Below, in pieces: positions 50,277-60,173 of a DNA stretch of 64,000 bases (its first letter is position 1; every line of letters starts with the position of its first letter). The position numbers and the translations under genes were made by a program. The notes beneath the pieces were generated by a model that searched no databases, was not told where the DNA came from, and saw only the letters and a list, made by a program, of their open reading frames with translations. Source of the DNA: Kineothrix alysoides (lineage in GTDB: Bacteria > Bacillota > Clostridia > Lachnospirales > Lachnospiraceae). Location: the NCBI RefSeq assembly GCF_000732725.1, contig NZ_JPNB01000001.1:1-64000 (forward strand), in the 5' to 3' direction.

Positions 50277-51521
50277 ATGTCGGCGGTAATAGATAACTTT
50301 TTGAAGTATGTACGATTAGATACCCAGTCCGAAGACGGGAGCGCATCTACTCCCTCTACGGCAAAGCAGTTCAGTTTGGCGAAGCTGCTGGTGGAGCAAC
50401 TCGAAGAAATGGGTGCGGAGGAAATAACGCTGGATAAAGAGCATTGCTATGTATATGCGTCCATTCCCTCGTCGGAGGGCTTGGAGAGCGCTCCGGTTCT
50501 GGGGTTTATCGCCCATATGGATACGTCTCCTGCAGTGACGGGAGCGGAAGTAATGCCACGTATCGTAGAAGCCTATGATGGCGGCGACATAGTGCTGAAC
50601 GGGAACAAGAACGTAGTGATGCGGGTGAAGGATTTCCCCGAGCTTTCCTATTATGTTGGGAAAAGCTTGATCGTGACGGACGGAACTACCCTGTTAGGAG
50701 CCGATGATAAAGCAGGAATCGCAGAAATCATGGCTATGGCGCAGTATCTTTTGACACATCCTCAAATTACTCATGGAAAACTGAGAATCGGTTTTACTCC
50801 GGACGAGGAAGTGGGAGCGGGAGCTGATTATTTTGATGTGGACTTATTCGGAGCCGATTATGCCTATACGGTGGACGGCGGCAGGCTGGGAGAATTGGAA
50901 TACGAGAACTTCAATGCAGCAGGGGCAAAGGTGACGGCACATGGTCGAAGTGTCCATCCCGGCGATGCCAAGAACAAGATGATAAACGCTCTGCTTATTT
51001 TACAGGAATTTCAAGCTATGCTTCCTGTATTTCAGAATCCTATGTATACGGAGAAGTACGAGGGTTTTTATCACTTGGATTCGTTAATGGGAAATGTGGA
51101 GGAAGCAGCTTCCGAATATATTATCCGCGATCATGACAAAGAGAGATTTGAACAGAAAAAGGAAATCTTTCTTAGAATAGGGAGTTTTTTAGACGAGAAA
51201 TACGGAGAAGGTACCGTAGTCATTGACTTAAAGGATTCCTATTATAATATGAAGGAAATCATAGAGAATAATATACATTTGATAGATAACGCCAAAGCCG
51301 CCATGGAGGAAATTGATGTAGAACCTATCGTCATTCCGATTCGAGGCGGCACCGACGGCGCAAGGCTCTCCTTTATGGGACTTCCTTGTCCCAATCTCTG
51401 TACAGGCGGGCACAATTTCCATGGCAAGTATGAATATATTTGTGTGGAATCTATGGAGAAGATCGTAGAGCTGCTGGTGCGTATTTCTGAGAAATACGGC
51501 GCAGCACAAAAAAACTACTAA
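50277..51521 (+). CDS. pepT: Peptidase T (tripeptide aminopeptidase)
   Basis: A cytoplasmic zinc aminopeptidase of 414 residues that removes the N-terminal residue from tripeptides. M20-family metal motifs are [24 protein letters not shown] and [15 protein letters not shown], and the C-terminal block is [18 protein letters not shown] with [17 protein letters not shown] lies six bases before ATG 50277, 23 bp after the chemoreceptor stop, so both may share a transcript. All catalytic residues are present. Confidence 0.94.
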   Translation: MSAVIDNFLKYVRLDTQSEDGSASTPSTAKQFSLAKLLVEQLEEMGAEEITLDKEHCYVYASIPSSEGLESAPVLGFIAHMDTSPAVTGAEVMPRIVEAYDGGDIVLNGNKNVVMRVKDFPELSYYVGKSLIVTDGTTLLGADDKAGIAEIMAMAQYLLTHPQITHGKLRIGFTPDEEVGAGADYFDVDLFGADYAYTVDGGRLGELEYENFNAAGAKVTAHGRSVHPGDAKNKMINALLILQEFQAMLPVFQNPMYTEKYEGFYHLDSLMGNVEEAASEYIIRDHDKERFEQKKEIFLRIGSFLDEKYGEGTVVIDLKDSYYNMKEIIENNIHLIDNAKAAMEEIDVEPIVIPIRGGTDGARLSFMGLPCPNLCTGGHNFHGKYEYICVESMEKIVELLVRISEKYGAAQKNY

Positions 51522-51526
51522 GAATT

Positions 51527-51551
51527 TAAGGCATATACGTCTATACGAAAG
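51527..51551 (+). promoter_or_regulatory. Possible sigma-28-type promoter of the flagellin gene
   Basis: TAAG, 15 bp, CGAAAG resembles the TAAA-N15-CGATAT pattern used for late flagellar genes. It lies 45 bp upstream of the start codon. The match is imperfect. Confidence 0.35.
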
Positions 51552-51595
51552 ATGAAGTGATTATTTGCAAGTACTGAAAGGTTAAGGTAATTTTT

Positions 51596-53377
51596 ATGAA
51601 TGTTGTTGCTCATAATTTAATTGCCCTCAACGCACAGCGGCAATTAAATGTGAATACGGAAAGTAAAGCAAAAACATCAGAGAAATTGTCCTCTGGATAT
51701 AAAATTAACCGTGCCGCCGACGATGCCGCCGGTTTGTCCATTTCGGAGAAGATGCGCAGGCAGATCAGAGGGCTTGAGCAGGGCGTCGCCAATACGCAGG
51801 AGGGAATCTCACTCTGTCAGGTAGCAGACGGAGCACTTTCGGAGGTTGTCGCCATGCTTCACCGAGTTACCGAGTTGTCCGTTAAAGCTGCAAACGGAAC
51901 GAATACGCAAGAGGAAAGAAAGTTCATACAGCAGGAAATCAATCAGATACTCAGTGAAATAGATAGAGTGGGAGATAGTACCTCCTTTAACGAGACACCT
52001 GTTTTCAGGGGGGCAGATACAATTTTACATAATGCGGACGGCACGCCCCTTATCGAAAGTGAGATCCCGTTATCAGATTTTACACTTTTTGATATGAGCC
52101 TGGGAACAATGCCTTTTGATTTCTCCAGCAATGCGAACCATCTGGGATTGCAAGCTATTGTAAACAATGCGGGTTCGGGAGCATATGGAAAGACCTTTAA
52201 TTTGATATACGGGCAAGGAAGTACTTCCAGTTCCAGCTTCCGGTTGAGCTATGAACTTACTCCGGGCAATACGACGACGAGGGAAATAAATCTGTCCAGT
52301 CTGCCCATATCCGGCTACAATTACGATACGGCAGCGCAAACGTGGTCGAGAGATTTTGACTATACGGCGGCAGATGGTTTTTCGATGACTATAACGCAAA
52401 AGGTAGTCTTGGATGAATCCGACACTAATTATAAGAACTATAAAATATCCTATGAGTTTACAAATAATTCCGCAGGTACGGATGCAGAAATCCAATTTAT
52501 GTTTCATGCGGATACGGCCTATAATAATAACGACAAATGTGAGGGCTATTTCGTGAATGGAGCGCGAATCGGGGGATATTCTATTTATTCTCCAACCGGA
52601 ACAACCTTTTCAGGAGTGCCTTCCTCAAAAATTAATACAAGTGTTCCGGACAGTATTTCTATTGTGGATGTGGACAATGCCCTATCTTTTTCGGAGAAGC
52701 TTACCTTCGACGATAAGCCTGACCTCATATCGGTAGGCTTTTATGCGAGCATTGACGACTGGTCCTATTATGATAGTACGGCTGTCATCAACTCAGCGCT
52801 GGGAACGACTACGAATAATGCAGATTTGGGAATCAGTCTTCAATGGAAAGATACACTTAATTCAGGAAGTTCCGTATCCCATAGCTTTACCTATGGAATT
52901 GTAGCGACGAAGGACGATACGAATATAGATGAAGACGACATAACGATGAGTAAATCTCCTACCACGACTCATGGCGGAAAATATAGAATCTGGATTCAGT
53001 CGGGTAATGAAGACGGAGATGGTATGTGGCTGGAAATTGACGAGATGAATGCGGAGGTACTGGGTCTGAAGAATGTGGATGTTTCTACAGCAGACGGTGC
53101 AGGTCATGCCATAAATCTGGCCAAGGAAGCGTTAGAGAAGGTACTGAATAACCGCAGCAAAATCGGTGCGCAGCAAAACCGCCAGGAGCATACGGTCTCC
53201 AACGAGAGAAATGTGATTGAAAACACCGTTGCAGCGGAATCCCGTATCAGAGATACCGATATGGCAAAGGAAATGGTCAAGCTGTCAAACGATAATATTT
53301 TATCTCAGGTGGGGCAGTCCATGCTGGCACAGGCAAACCAAAGCCTTCAAGGTATGCTTAATCTAATAAACGGATAG
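51596..53377 (+). CDS. hag: Flagellin with large central domain
   Basis: A 593-residue filament protein. The conserved N-terminal D0/D1 part (to about residue 145) has NLIALNAQRQLNVNT, LSSGYKINRAADDAAGLSIS and LHRVTELSVKAANGT; the C-terminal part (from about 490) has ESRIRDTDMAKEMVKLSND and ends MLAQANQSLQGMLNLING. Between them lies a serine- and aromatic-rich beta insert of about 330 residues, which would form a surface domain. It has no HExxH protease motif. The TLR5-contact helix is partly altered (HRVTELSVK). No other flagellar gene is nearby. A hairpin terminator follows. Confidence 0.93.
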   Translation: MNVVAHNLIALNAQRQLNVNTESKAKTSEKLSSGYKINRAADDAAGLSISEKMRRQIRGLEQGVANTQEGISLCQVADGALSEVVAMLHRVTELSVKAANGTNTQEERKFIQQEINQILSEIDRVGDSTSFNETPVFRGADTILHNADGTPLIESEIPLSDFTLFDMSLGTMPFDFSSNANHLGLQAIVNNAGSGAYGKTFNLIYGQGSTSSSSFRLSYELTPGNTTTREINLSSLPISGYNYDTAAQTWSRDFDYTAADGFSMTITQKVVLDESDTNYKNYKISYEFTNNSAGTDAEIQFMFHADTAYNNNDKCEGYFVNGARIGGYSIYSPTGTTFSGVPSSKINTSVPDSISIVDVDNALSFSEKLTFDDKPDLISVGFYASIDDWSYYDSTAVINSALGTTTNNADLGISLQWKDTLNSGSSVSHSFTYGIVATKDDTNIDEDDITMSKSPTTTHGGKYRIWIQSGNEDGDGMWLEIDEMNAEVLGLKNVDVSTADGAGHAINLAKEALEKVLNNRSKIGAQQNRQEHTVSNERNVIENTVAAESRIRDTDMAKEMVKLSNDNILSQVGQSMLAQANQSLQGMLNLING

Positions 53378-53379
53378 GA

Positions 53380-53443
53380 AACATATGACAGCCAATCCCC
53401 GGCATATACTGTAAAAGTTATGCCGGGGATTTTTGCGTATGAA
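53380..53443 (+). terminator. Terminator after flagellin; 65-bp repeat copy 1
   Basis: CCCCGGCATA (53397-53406) pairs with TATGCCGGGG (53419-53428), followed by ATTTTTG. The whole stretch recurs at 57208-57274 with about 85% identity. Confidence 0.8.
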
Positions 53444-53514
53444 TTGTTCCCGCGAAGCCGAAGGCGGAATTGTAACATTTGTCGGACAATAAAAGAGAAA
53501 AGTGTCGAGATGTG

Positions 53515-53549
53515 TTGACAAGGCGGTTTTTTTGTGACTTAATTATAAT
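53515..53549 (+). promoter_or_regulatory. Promoter region of the hydrogenase operon
   Basis: A consensus TTGACA (53515-53520) with CTTAAT after 17 bp, and a perfect TATAAT at 53544-53549 after 23 bp. The exact -10 box is uncertain. Confidence 0.45.
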
Positions 53550-53634
53550 TAATATATAGGTAAGTACAAACCTTATAGTTATTTTGTACAAGTATAAACA
53601 AAGGAAAATTGTTTTAACTCAGAGAGGAGAAAGG

Positions 53635-55485
53635 ATGAGTCGATTAAGAATTAGTACCCCCAATCAGGCCCAACTTACAGTGGAACGGCTGTATAAAGAT
53701 CTGGAAAGACATATTGTCGCCAGCCCTCCGGGATTATGCCCGGTGGATTTACAGCTATCTTTTTTGAGAGTATGCCATGCCCAGACCTGCGGGAAATGTG
53801 TTCCCTGCCGCGTAGGGCTGCTGCAGCTTTCAAAGATGTTGGAAGATGTGCTGGAAAATCGAGCCACATTAGCCACGTTGGATTTAATGTTAAGGACGGC
53901 GAGCAGTATTGCCGATTCCGCTGATTGTGCTATAGGTTATGAGGCAGCAGTCATGGTATTAGCGGGTTTAAAAGGCTTCCGCGAAGACTATGTCTATCAC
54001 ATTGAGCATGGCAAATGCTCTTACGGGATTACACAGCCCGTTCCGTGCGTGGCGCTGTGTCCGGCTGGCGTGGATGTACCCGGATATATCGCGCTGGTAG
54101 GGGAAAAGAGATATGCGGATGCGGTAACGCTGATTCGTAAGGACAATCCTTTCCCTACTGCTTGTGCATTGATTTGTGAGCATCCTTGTGAAGCCCGCTG
54201 CCGTCGTAATATGATCGACAGTTCCGTGAACATCCGTGGCATGAAGCGCATGGCAGTGGACAACGCCCGTGCCAACACAGTACCTGTTCCTGAGAAAGCA
54301 CCCTCCACCGGCAAAAAAGTAGCTATCATAGGAGGAGGCCCGGGAGGATTATCGGCAGCCTATTATCTGGAACTCATGGGGCATCATGCCGTAGTGTATG
54401 AAGAAAAGGAAAAGCTGGGAGGCATGCTGCGGTACGGTATTCCGAACTATAGATTCCCGAGAGTACGTCTTGACGAAGATATCGAAGCAATTTTGTCTAC
54501 AGGAGTAGAGGTACATACGGAGAAAAAGGTTGGTAAAAAAGAAGACGACATCTCATTAGATAAGCTGCGGAAACGATACGACGCCGTATACATCGCAATT
54601 GGTGCACATGTCGATAAAAAAATGGGCATTGAAGGAGAAGATTCGGAAGGTGTAATTTCCGCGGTAGAAATGCTTAGAAGCATCGGCGAGAACAATCCTC
54701 CTGATTTTACCGGGAAACGGGTCATTATTGTGGGTGGCGGTAATGTCGCCATGGACTGCACCCGCTCTGCTATCCGCCTTGGCGCTGCGCAGGTAGGTAT
54801 TGCTTATCGCAGAAGGCAGGAGGATATGACGGCTCTTCCCGAAGAGGTGGAGGGAGCCATTGCAGAAGGCGCTGAGCTTTACTCCCTCAATGCGCCTATC
54901 AAAATCGAAGCGGATGCCGAAGGGAAAGTCACCGCTGTCTGGATTGAACCTCAGATTATCGGTCCTATTGATGCATGGGGACGTGCCCGCCCGGTACGAG
55001 CTGATAGAGAATTGGAGAGGATACCCTGTGATATTGTGGTAGTTGCCGTAGGTCAGGGAATCGAATCCCACCATTTCCAGGAATCGGGAGTTCCGGTAAA
55101 AAGAGGAGTTATCGATGCCTTGAGCGAAAGTGGATTCCATGAGATTGCCGGCGTTTTTGCGGGTGGTGACTGTGTGACCGGTCCTGCCACTGTTATCAGG
55201 GCTATTGCGGCAGGAAAGGTTGCCGCAGCTAACATAGACGAATATTTGGGCTATCATCACATCATTAGCTGTGATGTAGAAATCCCCCAGGTAAATTATG
55301 AGGATAAAGAGCCTTGCGGCAGAATCAATCTGAGAGAACGTGAAGCGGGCAAACGAAAGAATGACTTCGATGAAATAGAGTGTACCATGACCGAGCAGGA
55401 AGCGGCACAAGAGGCAGGCAGATGTCTGCGTTGTGATCATTACGGATATGGGAATTTAAAAGGAGGCCGGGCTGCGATATGGTAA
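53635..55485 (+). CDS. NAD(P)H oxidoreductase: NuoF-type Fe-S domain fused to GltD-like flavoprotein
   Basis: A 616-residue electron-transfer subunit. Residues 1-110 resemble the C-terminal 4Fe-4S domain of NuoF/HydB (TCGKCVPCRVGL, then a fourth cysteine in ADCAIG). Next comes a GltD-like Fe-S part (CVALCPAGVDVPGYI, CEHPCEARCRR), an FAD site VAIIGGGPGGLSAAYYLE, an NAD(P) site VIIVGGGNVAMDC and the second FAD loop VFAGGDCVTGPATVIRAI. The tail has CLRCDHYGYGN. The FMN- and NAD-binding part of NuoF is missing. GAGGAGAAAGG precedes ATG 53635. It overlaps the hydrogenase gene by seven bases, so it probably passes electrons between NAD(P)H and the hydrogenase. Confidence 0.85.
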   Translation: MSRLRISTPNQAQLTVERLYKDLERHIVASPPGLCPVDLQLSFLRVCHAQTCGKCVPCRVGLLQLSKMLEDVLENRATLATLDLMLRTASSIADSADCAIGYEAAVMVLAGLKGFREDYVYHIEHGKCSYGITQPVPCVALCPAGVDVPGYIALVGEKRYADAVTLIRKDNPFPTACALICEHPCEARCRRNMIDSSVNIRGMKRMAVDNARANTVPVPEKAPSTGKKVAIIGGGPGGLSAAYYLELMGHHAVVYEEKEKLGGMLRYGIPNYRFPRVRLDEDIEAILSTGVEVHTEKKVGKKEDDISLDKLRKRYDAVYIAIGAHVDKKMGIEGEDSEGVISAVEMLRSIGENNPPDFTGKRVIIVGGGNVAMDCTRSAIRLGAAQVGIAYRRRQEDMTALPEEVEGAIAEGAELYSLNAPIKIEADAEGKVTAVWIEPQIIGPIDAWGRARPVRADRELERIPCDIVVVAVGQGIESHHFQESGVPVKRGVIDALSESGFHEIAGVFAGGDCVTGPATVIRAIAAGKVAAANIDEYLGYHHIISCDVEIPQVNYEDKEPCGRINLREREAGKRKNDFDEIECTMTEQEAAQEAGRCLRCDHYGYGNLKGGRAAIW

Positions 55486-57185
55486 ATTTGAAAATTGACA
55501 ATCGGAATATTTGTATAGAAGAAGGAACTACTATCATGAAAGCAGCGGCCCATGCGGGAATCATGATTCCTCATCTGTGTTATCTGGAGGGGATTAATGA
55601 AATCAGTGCTTGTAAGGTGTGCGTGGTGGAAATGCAGGGGAAAGAAAAGCTGATTACTTCCTGCAACAATGCGGTAGAGGAGGGAATGGTAATTTACACA
55701 AACTCCCCCAAAGTGCGTGCAGTCAGAAGCATCAACGTGGAGCTGGTTCTTTCCCAGCACGATTGCCATTGTGCGACCTGTGTCAGAAGCGGCAATTGTA
55801 ACCTGCAGAAGATGGCTAACGATTTGGGCCTTACCGAAATCTCCTATCCGAAGGTGGTGGAGGATGCGCCTTGGAATCAGGATTATCCTCTGATCAGAGA
55901 CTTTAAGAAATGTATCAAATGTATGCGTTGCGTGCAAGTTTGCGATAAGGTTCAGGATTTACACATCTGGGATGTGCAAAATACCGGTTCCCGTACTACT
56001 GTTGATGTATCCGGTCATCGCAATATCGAGGATACCGACTGCAGTATGTGCGGCCAGTGTATCTCCCATTGTCCTACCGGTGCACTTAGAGAGCGCAATG
56101 ACATTCCTAAGGTGTTCGATGTTTTGGCTGATCCTGAGAAGATTACAATAGTTCAGGTTGCCCCCGCAGTACGTACCGCATGGGGGGAGTCGCTTGGACT
56201 GGCGGAGGATGTGGCAACAGAGAAGAGAATGGCGGCGGCCTTGAAGCAGGTGGGCTTCGATTATGTATTCGATACCAACTTTGCTGCCGATCTGACCATT
56301 ATGGAGGAAGCCAATGAGTTGCTGAAGAGAATGCCGGAAATCAAGGAAAGCGGGCTGCCTATGTTCACTTCCTGTTGCCCGGCCTGGGTACGCTTTATGA
56401 ATAGCCAATATCCTCAGGCGGCAGGCAGACTTTCTACGGCTAAATCGCCCCAGCAAATGTTCGGTGCGGTGGCTAAGACTTATTTTGCGCAGAAGCTGAA
56501 TATTTCTCCGGATAAGATTTGCTGTATTTCCGTCATGCCCTGTGTAGCCAAAAAAGGAGAAGCGGCGATACCCGCAATGGATGTGACAGGAACAGGGCCT
56601 GATGTTGATATTGTACTGACAACCAGAGAACTGGTGCGGCTGATTACGGCAGAGCATATCAAACCGGAACTGTTAGATGAGGTGGAGTTCGATTCCCCGC
56701 TTTCGGAGAATACGGGGGCCGGTGTTCTCTTCGGAACTACCGGAGGTGTAATGGAAGCAGCCCTTCGGACGGCAGTATTCGCCTTGACGGGAAGCAATCC
56801 TGACCCTGTAGGCTTTAGCGAGGTACGGGGTGGGAAGGGACGCAAGGATGCAGATTATTACGTGGATGGAACTATGGTCCGGACATGTACGGTAAGCGGG
56901 CTTAAGAATGCAAGACTTCTGATGGATGATATTCTGGAAAAAAGGGCAGAATACGATTTTGTAGAGGTAATGGCTTGTCCCGGCGGATGCGTCGGCGGCG
57001 GCGGACAGCCCATTTGGGAGGATGTAAAGATGGCACCGCAGCGTTCTGCCAAGCTATATGAGCTGGATGAGGAAAGGAGCCTTAGATATTCTCATGAAAA
57101 TCCTACCATACAGCAGTTATATGCGGAATTTCTAGGGGAACCGCTATCGGAGAAGTCTCATCATTTGCTGCACATCAATGAGTAA
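55479..57185 (+). CDS. [FeFe] hydrogenase catalytic subunit
   Basis: A 568-residue hydrogenase. The N-terminal 2Fe-2S domain has the CYLEGINEISACKVC pattern; a His-ligated 4Fe-4S region (HDCHCATCVRSGNC), then two 4Fe-4S ferredoxin motifs (CIKCMRCVQVC and CSMCGQCISHCPTGAL). The H-cluster motifs are L1 TSCCPAW, L2 MPCVAKKGEA and L3 MACPGGCVGGGGQP, all complete. This is the M3-type layout of cytoplasmic enzymes that use or make H2. Translation is coupled with the flavoprotein upstream. No third subunit (HydC-like thioredoxin-fold) is in the window. Confidence 0.93.
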   Translation: MVNLKIDNRNICIEEGTTIMKAAAHAGIMIPHLCYLEGINEISACKVCVVEMQGKEKLITSCNNAVEEGMVIYTNSPKVRAVRSINVELVLSQHDCHCATCVRSGNCNLQKMANDLGLTEISYPKVVEDAPWNQDYPLIRDFKKCIKCMRCVQVCDKVQDLHIWDVQNTGSRTTVDVSGHRNIEDTDCSMCGQCISHCPTGALRERNDIPKVFDVLADPEKITIVQVAPAVRTAWGESLGLAEDVATEKRMAAALKQVGFDYVFDTNFAADLTIMEEANELLKRMPEIKESGLPMFTSCCPAWVRFMNSQYPQAAGRLSTAKSPQQMFGAVAKTYFAQKLNISPDKICCISVMPCVAKKGEAAIPAMDVTGTGPDVDIVLTTRELVRLITAEHIKPELLDEVEFDSPLSENTGAGVLFGTTGGVMEAALRTAVFALTGSNPDPVGFSEVRGGKGRKDADYYVDGTMVRTCTVSGLKNARLLMDDILEKRAEYDFVEVMACPGGCVGGGGQPIWEDVKMAPQRSAKLYELDEERSLRYSHENPTIQQLYAEFLGEPLSEKSHHLLHINE

Positions 57186-57207
57186 AAAACACTCACAGTG
57201 AGTAAAA

Positions 57208-57274
57208 AACATATGACAACCTATGCCCGGCATATACTGTAACAACAGTTATGCCGGGTGTTTGTGCGTATGAA
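57208..57274 (+). terminator. Hairpin after the hydrogenase gene; 65-bp repeat copy 2
   Basis: CCCGGCATA (57226-57234) pairs with TATGCCGGG (57250-57258), followed by TGTTTGTG. It matches 53380-53443. The start codon of the deacetylase gene lies within the right end of this copy. Confidence 0.7.
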
Positions 57275-58121
57275 GCGATATGTAGAACTAATCAAAAAGA
57301 AAATTTGGGAGGTACTTCCGAAGCGGGAAGAGGGACAATCGGAAGAAGCGTATAGAAATATGCTCATTATAAAAGGGGTGGAGGCGGCAGTTTTCGTGCT
57401 GGCGGCACTGGCTATCATAAAAGGAGCGGCAGCAGTTCTGCCCGGCTCCGTTACAGTCAGTAGCAGCGTGAATGGAAGAGAGCTTCCTATTTACTGTGTG
57501 GAAACGCAGAATAAACAACTCGCTCTTTCCTTCGATGCAGCATGGGGAAATGAGGATACGGAAAAAATATTGGGGATTTTAGAAAAGTATGGCATTTATG
57601 CCACCTTCTTTATGACGGGTGACTGGGTAGAGGCTTATCCTGACGATGTAAAAGCGATTCTGGCGGCAGGGCACGACTTGGGAAATCATAGTGAAAGCCA
57701 TAAGAATATGTCTCAGCTATCCGAGGCTCAGTGCAAGGAGGAAATCATGGAAGCGCACAGAAAGGTTCAAGAGCTTACCGGCTATGAAATGAATCTGTTC
57801 CGCCCGCCCTACGGAGATTACAATAATAACGTTATAAGCTGCGCGGCGAAGTGCGGCTACTATTCCGTTCAATGGGATGTGGATAGCCTCGACTGGAAGG
57901 ATTACGGTACAGACGCAATTATCAGGGAAGTTACGCAGAACGACCATTTGGGAAACGGCAGCATTATTTTGTTTCATAACGGGGCGAAGTATACTGCGGA
58001 ATCATTGGACAGATTAATAAAGGAGCTGAAAAACCAGGGTTACGAATTCGTACCGGTTTCTCAGCTCATATACAAGGATCATTATCATATGGATATAGAA
58101 GGAAGACAGATCAAAAATTGA
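57270..58121 (+). CDS. Polysaccharide deacetylase, PdaB-like
   Basis: A 283-residue membrane-anchored deacetylase. A basic start and one helix (about residues 42-62) precede the NodB domain: LALSFDAAWGNEDTEKIL, FFMTGDWVEAYPD, the zinc motif GNHSESHKNMS, FRPPYGDYNN and SIILFHNG. The SFDAAWG form of motif 1 matches PdaB-type sporulation proteins, which keep spore cortex or wall stable. The start sits at the end of a hairpin repeat, with only a weak ribosome site, so expression may be low or controlled. It runs convergent with the chemoreceptor gene ten bases away. Confidence 0.85.
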   Translation: MKRYVELIKKKIWEVLPKREEGQSEEAYRNMLIIKGVEAAVFVLAALAIIKGAAAVLPGSVTVSSSVNGRELPIYCVETQNKQLALSFDAAWGNEDTEKILGILEKYGIYATFFMTGDWVEAYPDDVKAILAAGHDLGNHSESHKNMSQLSEAQCKEEIMEAHRKVQELTGYEMNLFRPPYGDYNNNVISCAAKCGYYSVQWDVDSLDWKDYGTDAIIREVTQNDHLGNGSIILFHNGAKYTAESLDRLIKELKNQGYEFVPVSQLIYKDHYHMDIEGRQIKN

Positions 58122-58130
58122 CGGAAGGCC

Positions 58131-60173
58131 TTATAAGCGGAAGGATGCGATGGCATCCTCCAGTTCTTTGATGTGAAGTGTCAGGCTGTCCGCAGTATCC
58201 GACAGGCGCCTGGAGCAAGCGGCCTGGTCGGAGAGAGACTGTCTGATCTGGGCGCCTGACGAAACCGATTCCTGGGAGGACTCCAAAATGCGGTCCATGG
58301 AATGGGCGACGGTATGGCGCTTTTTATCTATGTCTTCCATATGAGAGGACACCTCTTCGATATTAGTGATAAATTTTTCCATGTTGCCGCTGATGCAGTG
58401 GAAAAGAGAAAAGGTATCTTGAACGGCATTCTCCTGTAAGGCTACGATATTTTCTGCGGACTGTACTGTCTCTGCCGCCGAGGAGGCGTAGTTTTGCACT
58501 TCTGAGATCAGAGTATGGATGTCGGAGGCCGCAATGGCAGATTCGTCGGAAAGCTTGCGTATTTGCTCTGCAACAACGCCAAAGCCTGCGCCTTCCTGCC
58601 CTACACGGGCAGCCTCTATAGTGGCGTTTAAAGAGAGCATTCTCGTCTGGCCGGCAATGCCCTTGATGCTGTCCACGAACCCTTCCATATCATTAAGCCT
58701 CTTTGCCAGCAAGTCTACCTGCTGTCTCACGTGGGCAGTCACATCATATGTTGATTTCGAATGCTCGATGATCCGGTCCATAGAGTCCAGTCCCTGACGG
58801 ATGGAATCTCTTGTATCTTCGATATACCCTGATACCTCTCCTGTATTTTTATTTACCGTCTTGATGTGGGAGGACAAGTCGTCCATCTGAGTATGACAAG
58901 TGGAGATTTCGCCCGCTTCGCCGTCGATGTTCGTACTGATTTCTTCCATTTCAGATCCCATTTTCTCCGTCATAAAGGAAAATTCGTCTACTGCTTCACC
59001 GATTTCTTCCGAGGAGGAGGATACCTGACCGATGGTGGCAAGTACGGCTTCTATCAGTTGTCTGGTATTAGTTACAGTGCCGGCGATGGCGGATTGAATC
59101 TTTCCGAACTCATCCCTTCTGCTTTTATGTGAGGCGATGCTTAAGTTGCCGGAAGCGACTTCATTTAACTGCTTTACACTTCTCGTGATATTGGCGGAGA
59201 TGTTGACGATAATGATAAGACTTATAATAAATGCCACGGCTGAGGCCAGAAGTACCATGAAAACGGTCAGGTTTTTAATGCTGTCTGCTTTTGTTGTAAC
59301 GGTATCTTTAGGAATCATGACAGAAAGGGTGCTTCCTGTAAGAGAGCTTTTTTTCATGATAAAAAAGAAATCGGTGCTGTTATGATTTACATCTGCGGTA
59401 AAGGAACTTCCTGCGTCCATATTGCTTAAGGCTTCTTCATAAAAGGACGCGCTCTCAGTTTCGTACTGAGCACCGAGATTGAGGGAACGTCCGTCGGGGG
59501 AACGAAATATGATCTGACTTCCCGGTCCGAAGTCCATCTTCTCCATCAGAGCCAGAATGCTCTTACTGTCTGCGTCGATGAGGAGCAGACCGCTGTTTGT
59601 GCCCGTTCCGAGACGAAATCCGCAGTACATGAAGTAACCTTCAGAAGAAAGCTTCAGCTTCTCATCGGTGAGTGCGTGAAGGCCGCCCCAGATAATACCT
59701 TGCTCGGCAAGGATGGCACTTTCTGCGTCAGAATCTTCTATCTGGGAGATGAATGGGGTGCGTCCGCTGCCGGATTGCATATTTTCTGTGGTGATAATAT
59801 TCTGGGAGCCGAAAGGGATGATATGTATATTATGTACGAACTCATCCGTAGCTTGAACAGCGAAGAGTTTAGCAGAAATTTCCTTGGATACGGTATTTAC
59901 CTGAGAGGTCTTTTTATCATAAGCACCCATTCCATAATTCAGTATCTGCGTATCCCCGCCCAGATTGACCGCTGAGGTAACGAGCGGTTTGAATGCCTGG
60001 TCCAGACAAGCCATGGACATCTCTACTGTGGAGAGCGCAGAGGTTTTATAGTTATCGATCATGCCTGAGGAGGCCCTTTGGTAAGAAGTGGCGCCTACGA
60101 TTATAATGAAGAGGATTGGACATAGGAAGCCGAGAATCAATTGAGATTTGATTGTCATCGTTGTTTTTTTCAT
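58131..60173 (-). CDS. Methyl-accepting chemotaxis protein with extracellular sensor and HAMP
   Basis: A 680-residue chemoreceptor. It has an N-terminal helix (LILGFLCPILFIIIVGATSY), an outside sensor of about 250 residues of Cache type, a second helix (FMVLLASAVAFIISLIIIV), HAMP, and a long signalling coil. The tip region is AGQTRMLSLNATIEAARVGQ with GFGVVAEQIRKLSDES; the usual [10 protein letters not shown] is altered to GQTRMLSLN. The start is ATG 60173, preceded by AAAGGATAAC. It is divergent from the EAL gene. The ligand is unknown. Confidence 0.9.
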   Translation of the reverse strand: MKKTTMTIKSQLILGFLCPILFIIIVGATSYQRASSGMIDNYKTSALSTVEMSMACLDQAFKPLVTSAVNLGGDTQILNYGMGAYDKKTSQVNTVSKEISAKLFAVQATDEFVHNIHIIPFGSQNIITTENMQSGSGRTPFISQIEDSDAESAILAEQGIIWGGLHALTDEKLKLSSEGYFMYCGFRLGTGTNSGLLLIDADSKSILALMEKMDFGPGSQIIFRSPDGRSLNLGAQYETESASFYEEALSNMDAGSSFTADVNHNSTDFFFIMKKSSLTGSTLSVMIPKDTVTTKADSIKNLTVFMVLLASAVAFIISLIIIVNISANITRSVKQLNEVASGNLSIASHKSRRDEFGKIQSAIAGTVTNTRQLIEAVLATIGQVSSSSEEIGEAVDEFSFMTEKMGSEMEEISTNIDGEAGEISTCHTQMDDLSSHIKTVNKNTGEVSGYIEDTRDSIRQGLDSMDRIIEHSKSTYDVTAHVRQQVDLLAKRLNDMEGFVDSIKGIAGQTRMLSLNATIEAARVGQEGAGFGVVAEQIRKLSDESAIAASDIHTLISEVQNYASSAAETVQSAENIVALQENAVQDTFSLFHCISGNMEKFITNIEEVSSHMEDIDKKRHTVAHSMDRILESSQESVSSGAQIRQSLSDQAACSRRLSDTADSLTLHIKELEDAIASFRL

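Noticed and set aside
51596-53377. Flagellinolysin-type protease insert in flagellin
   Set aside because: No HExxH zinc motif occurs in the central domain.
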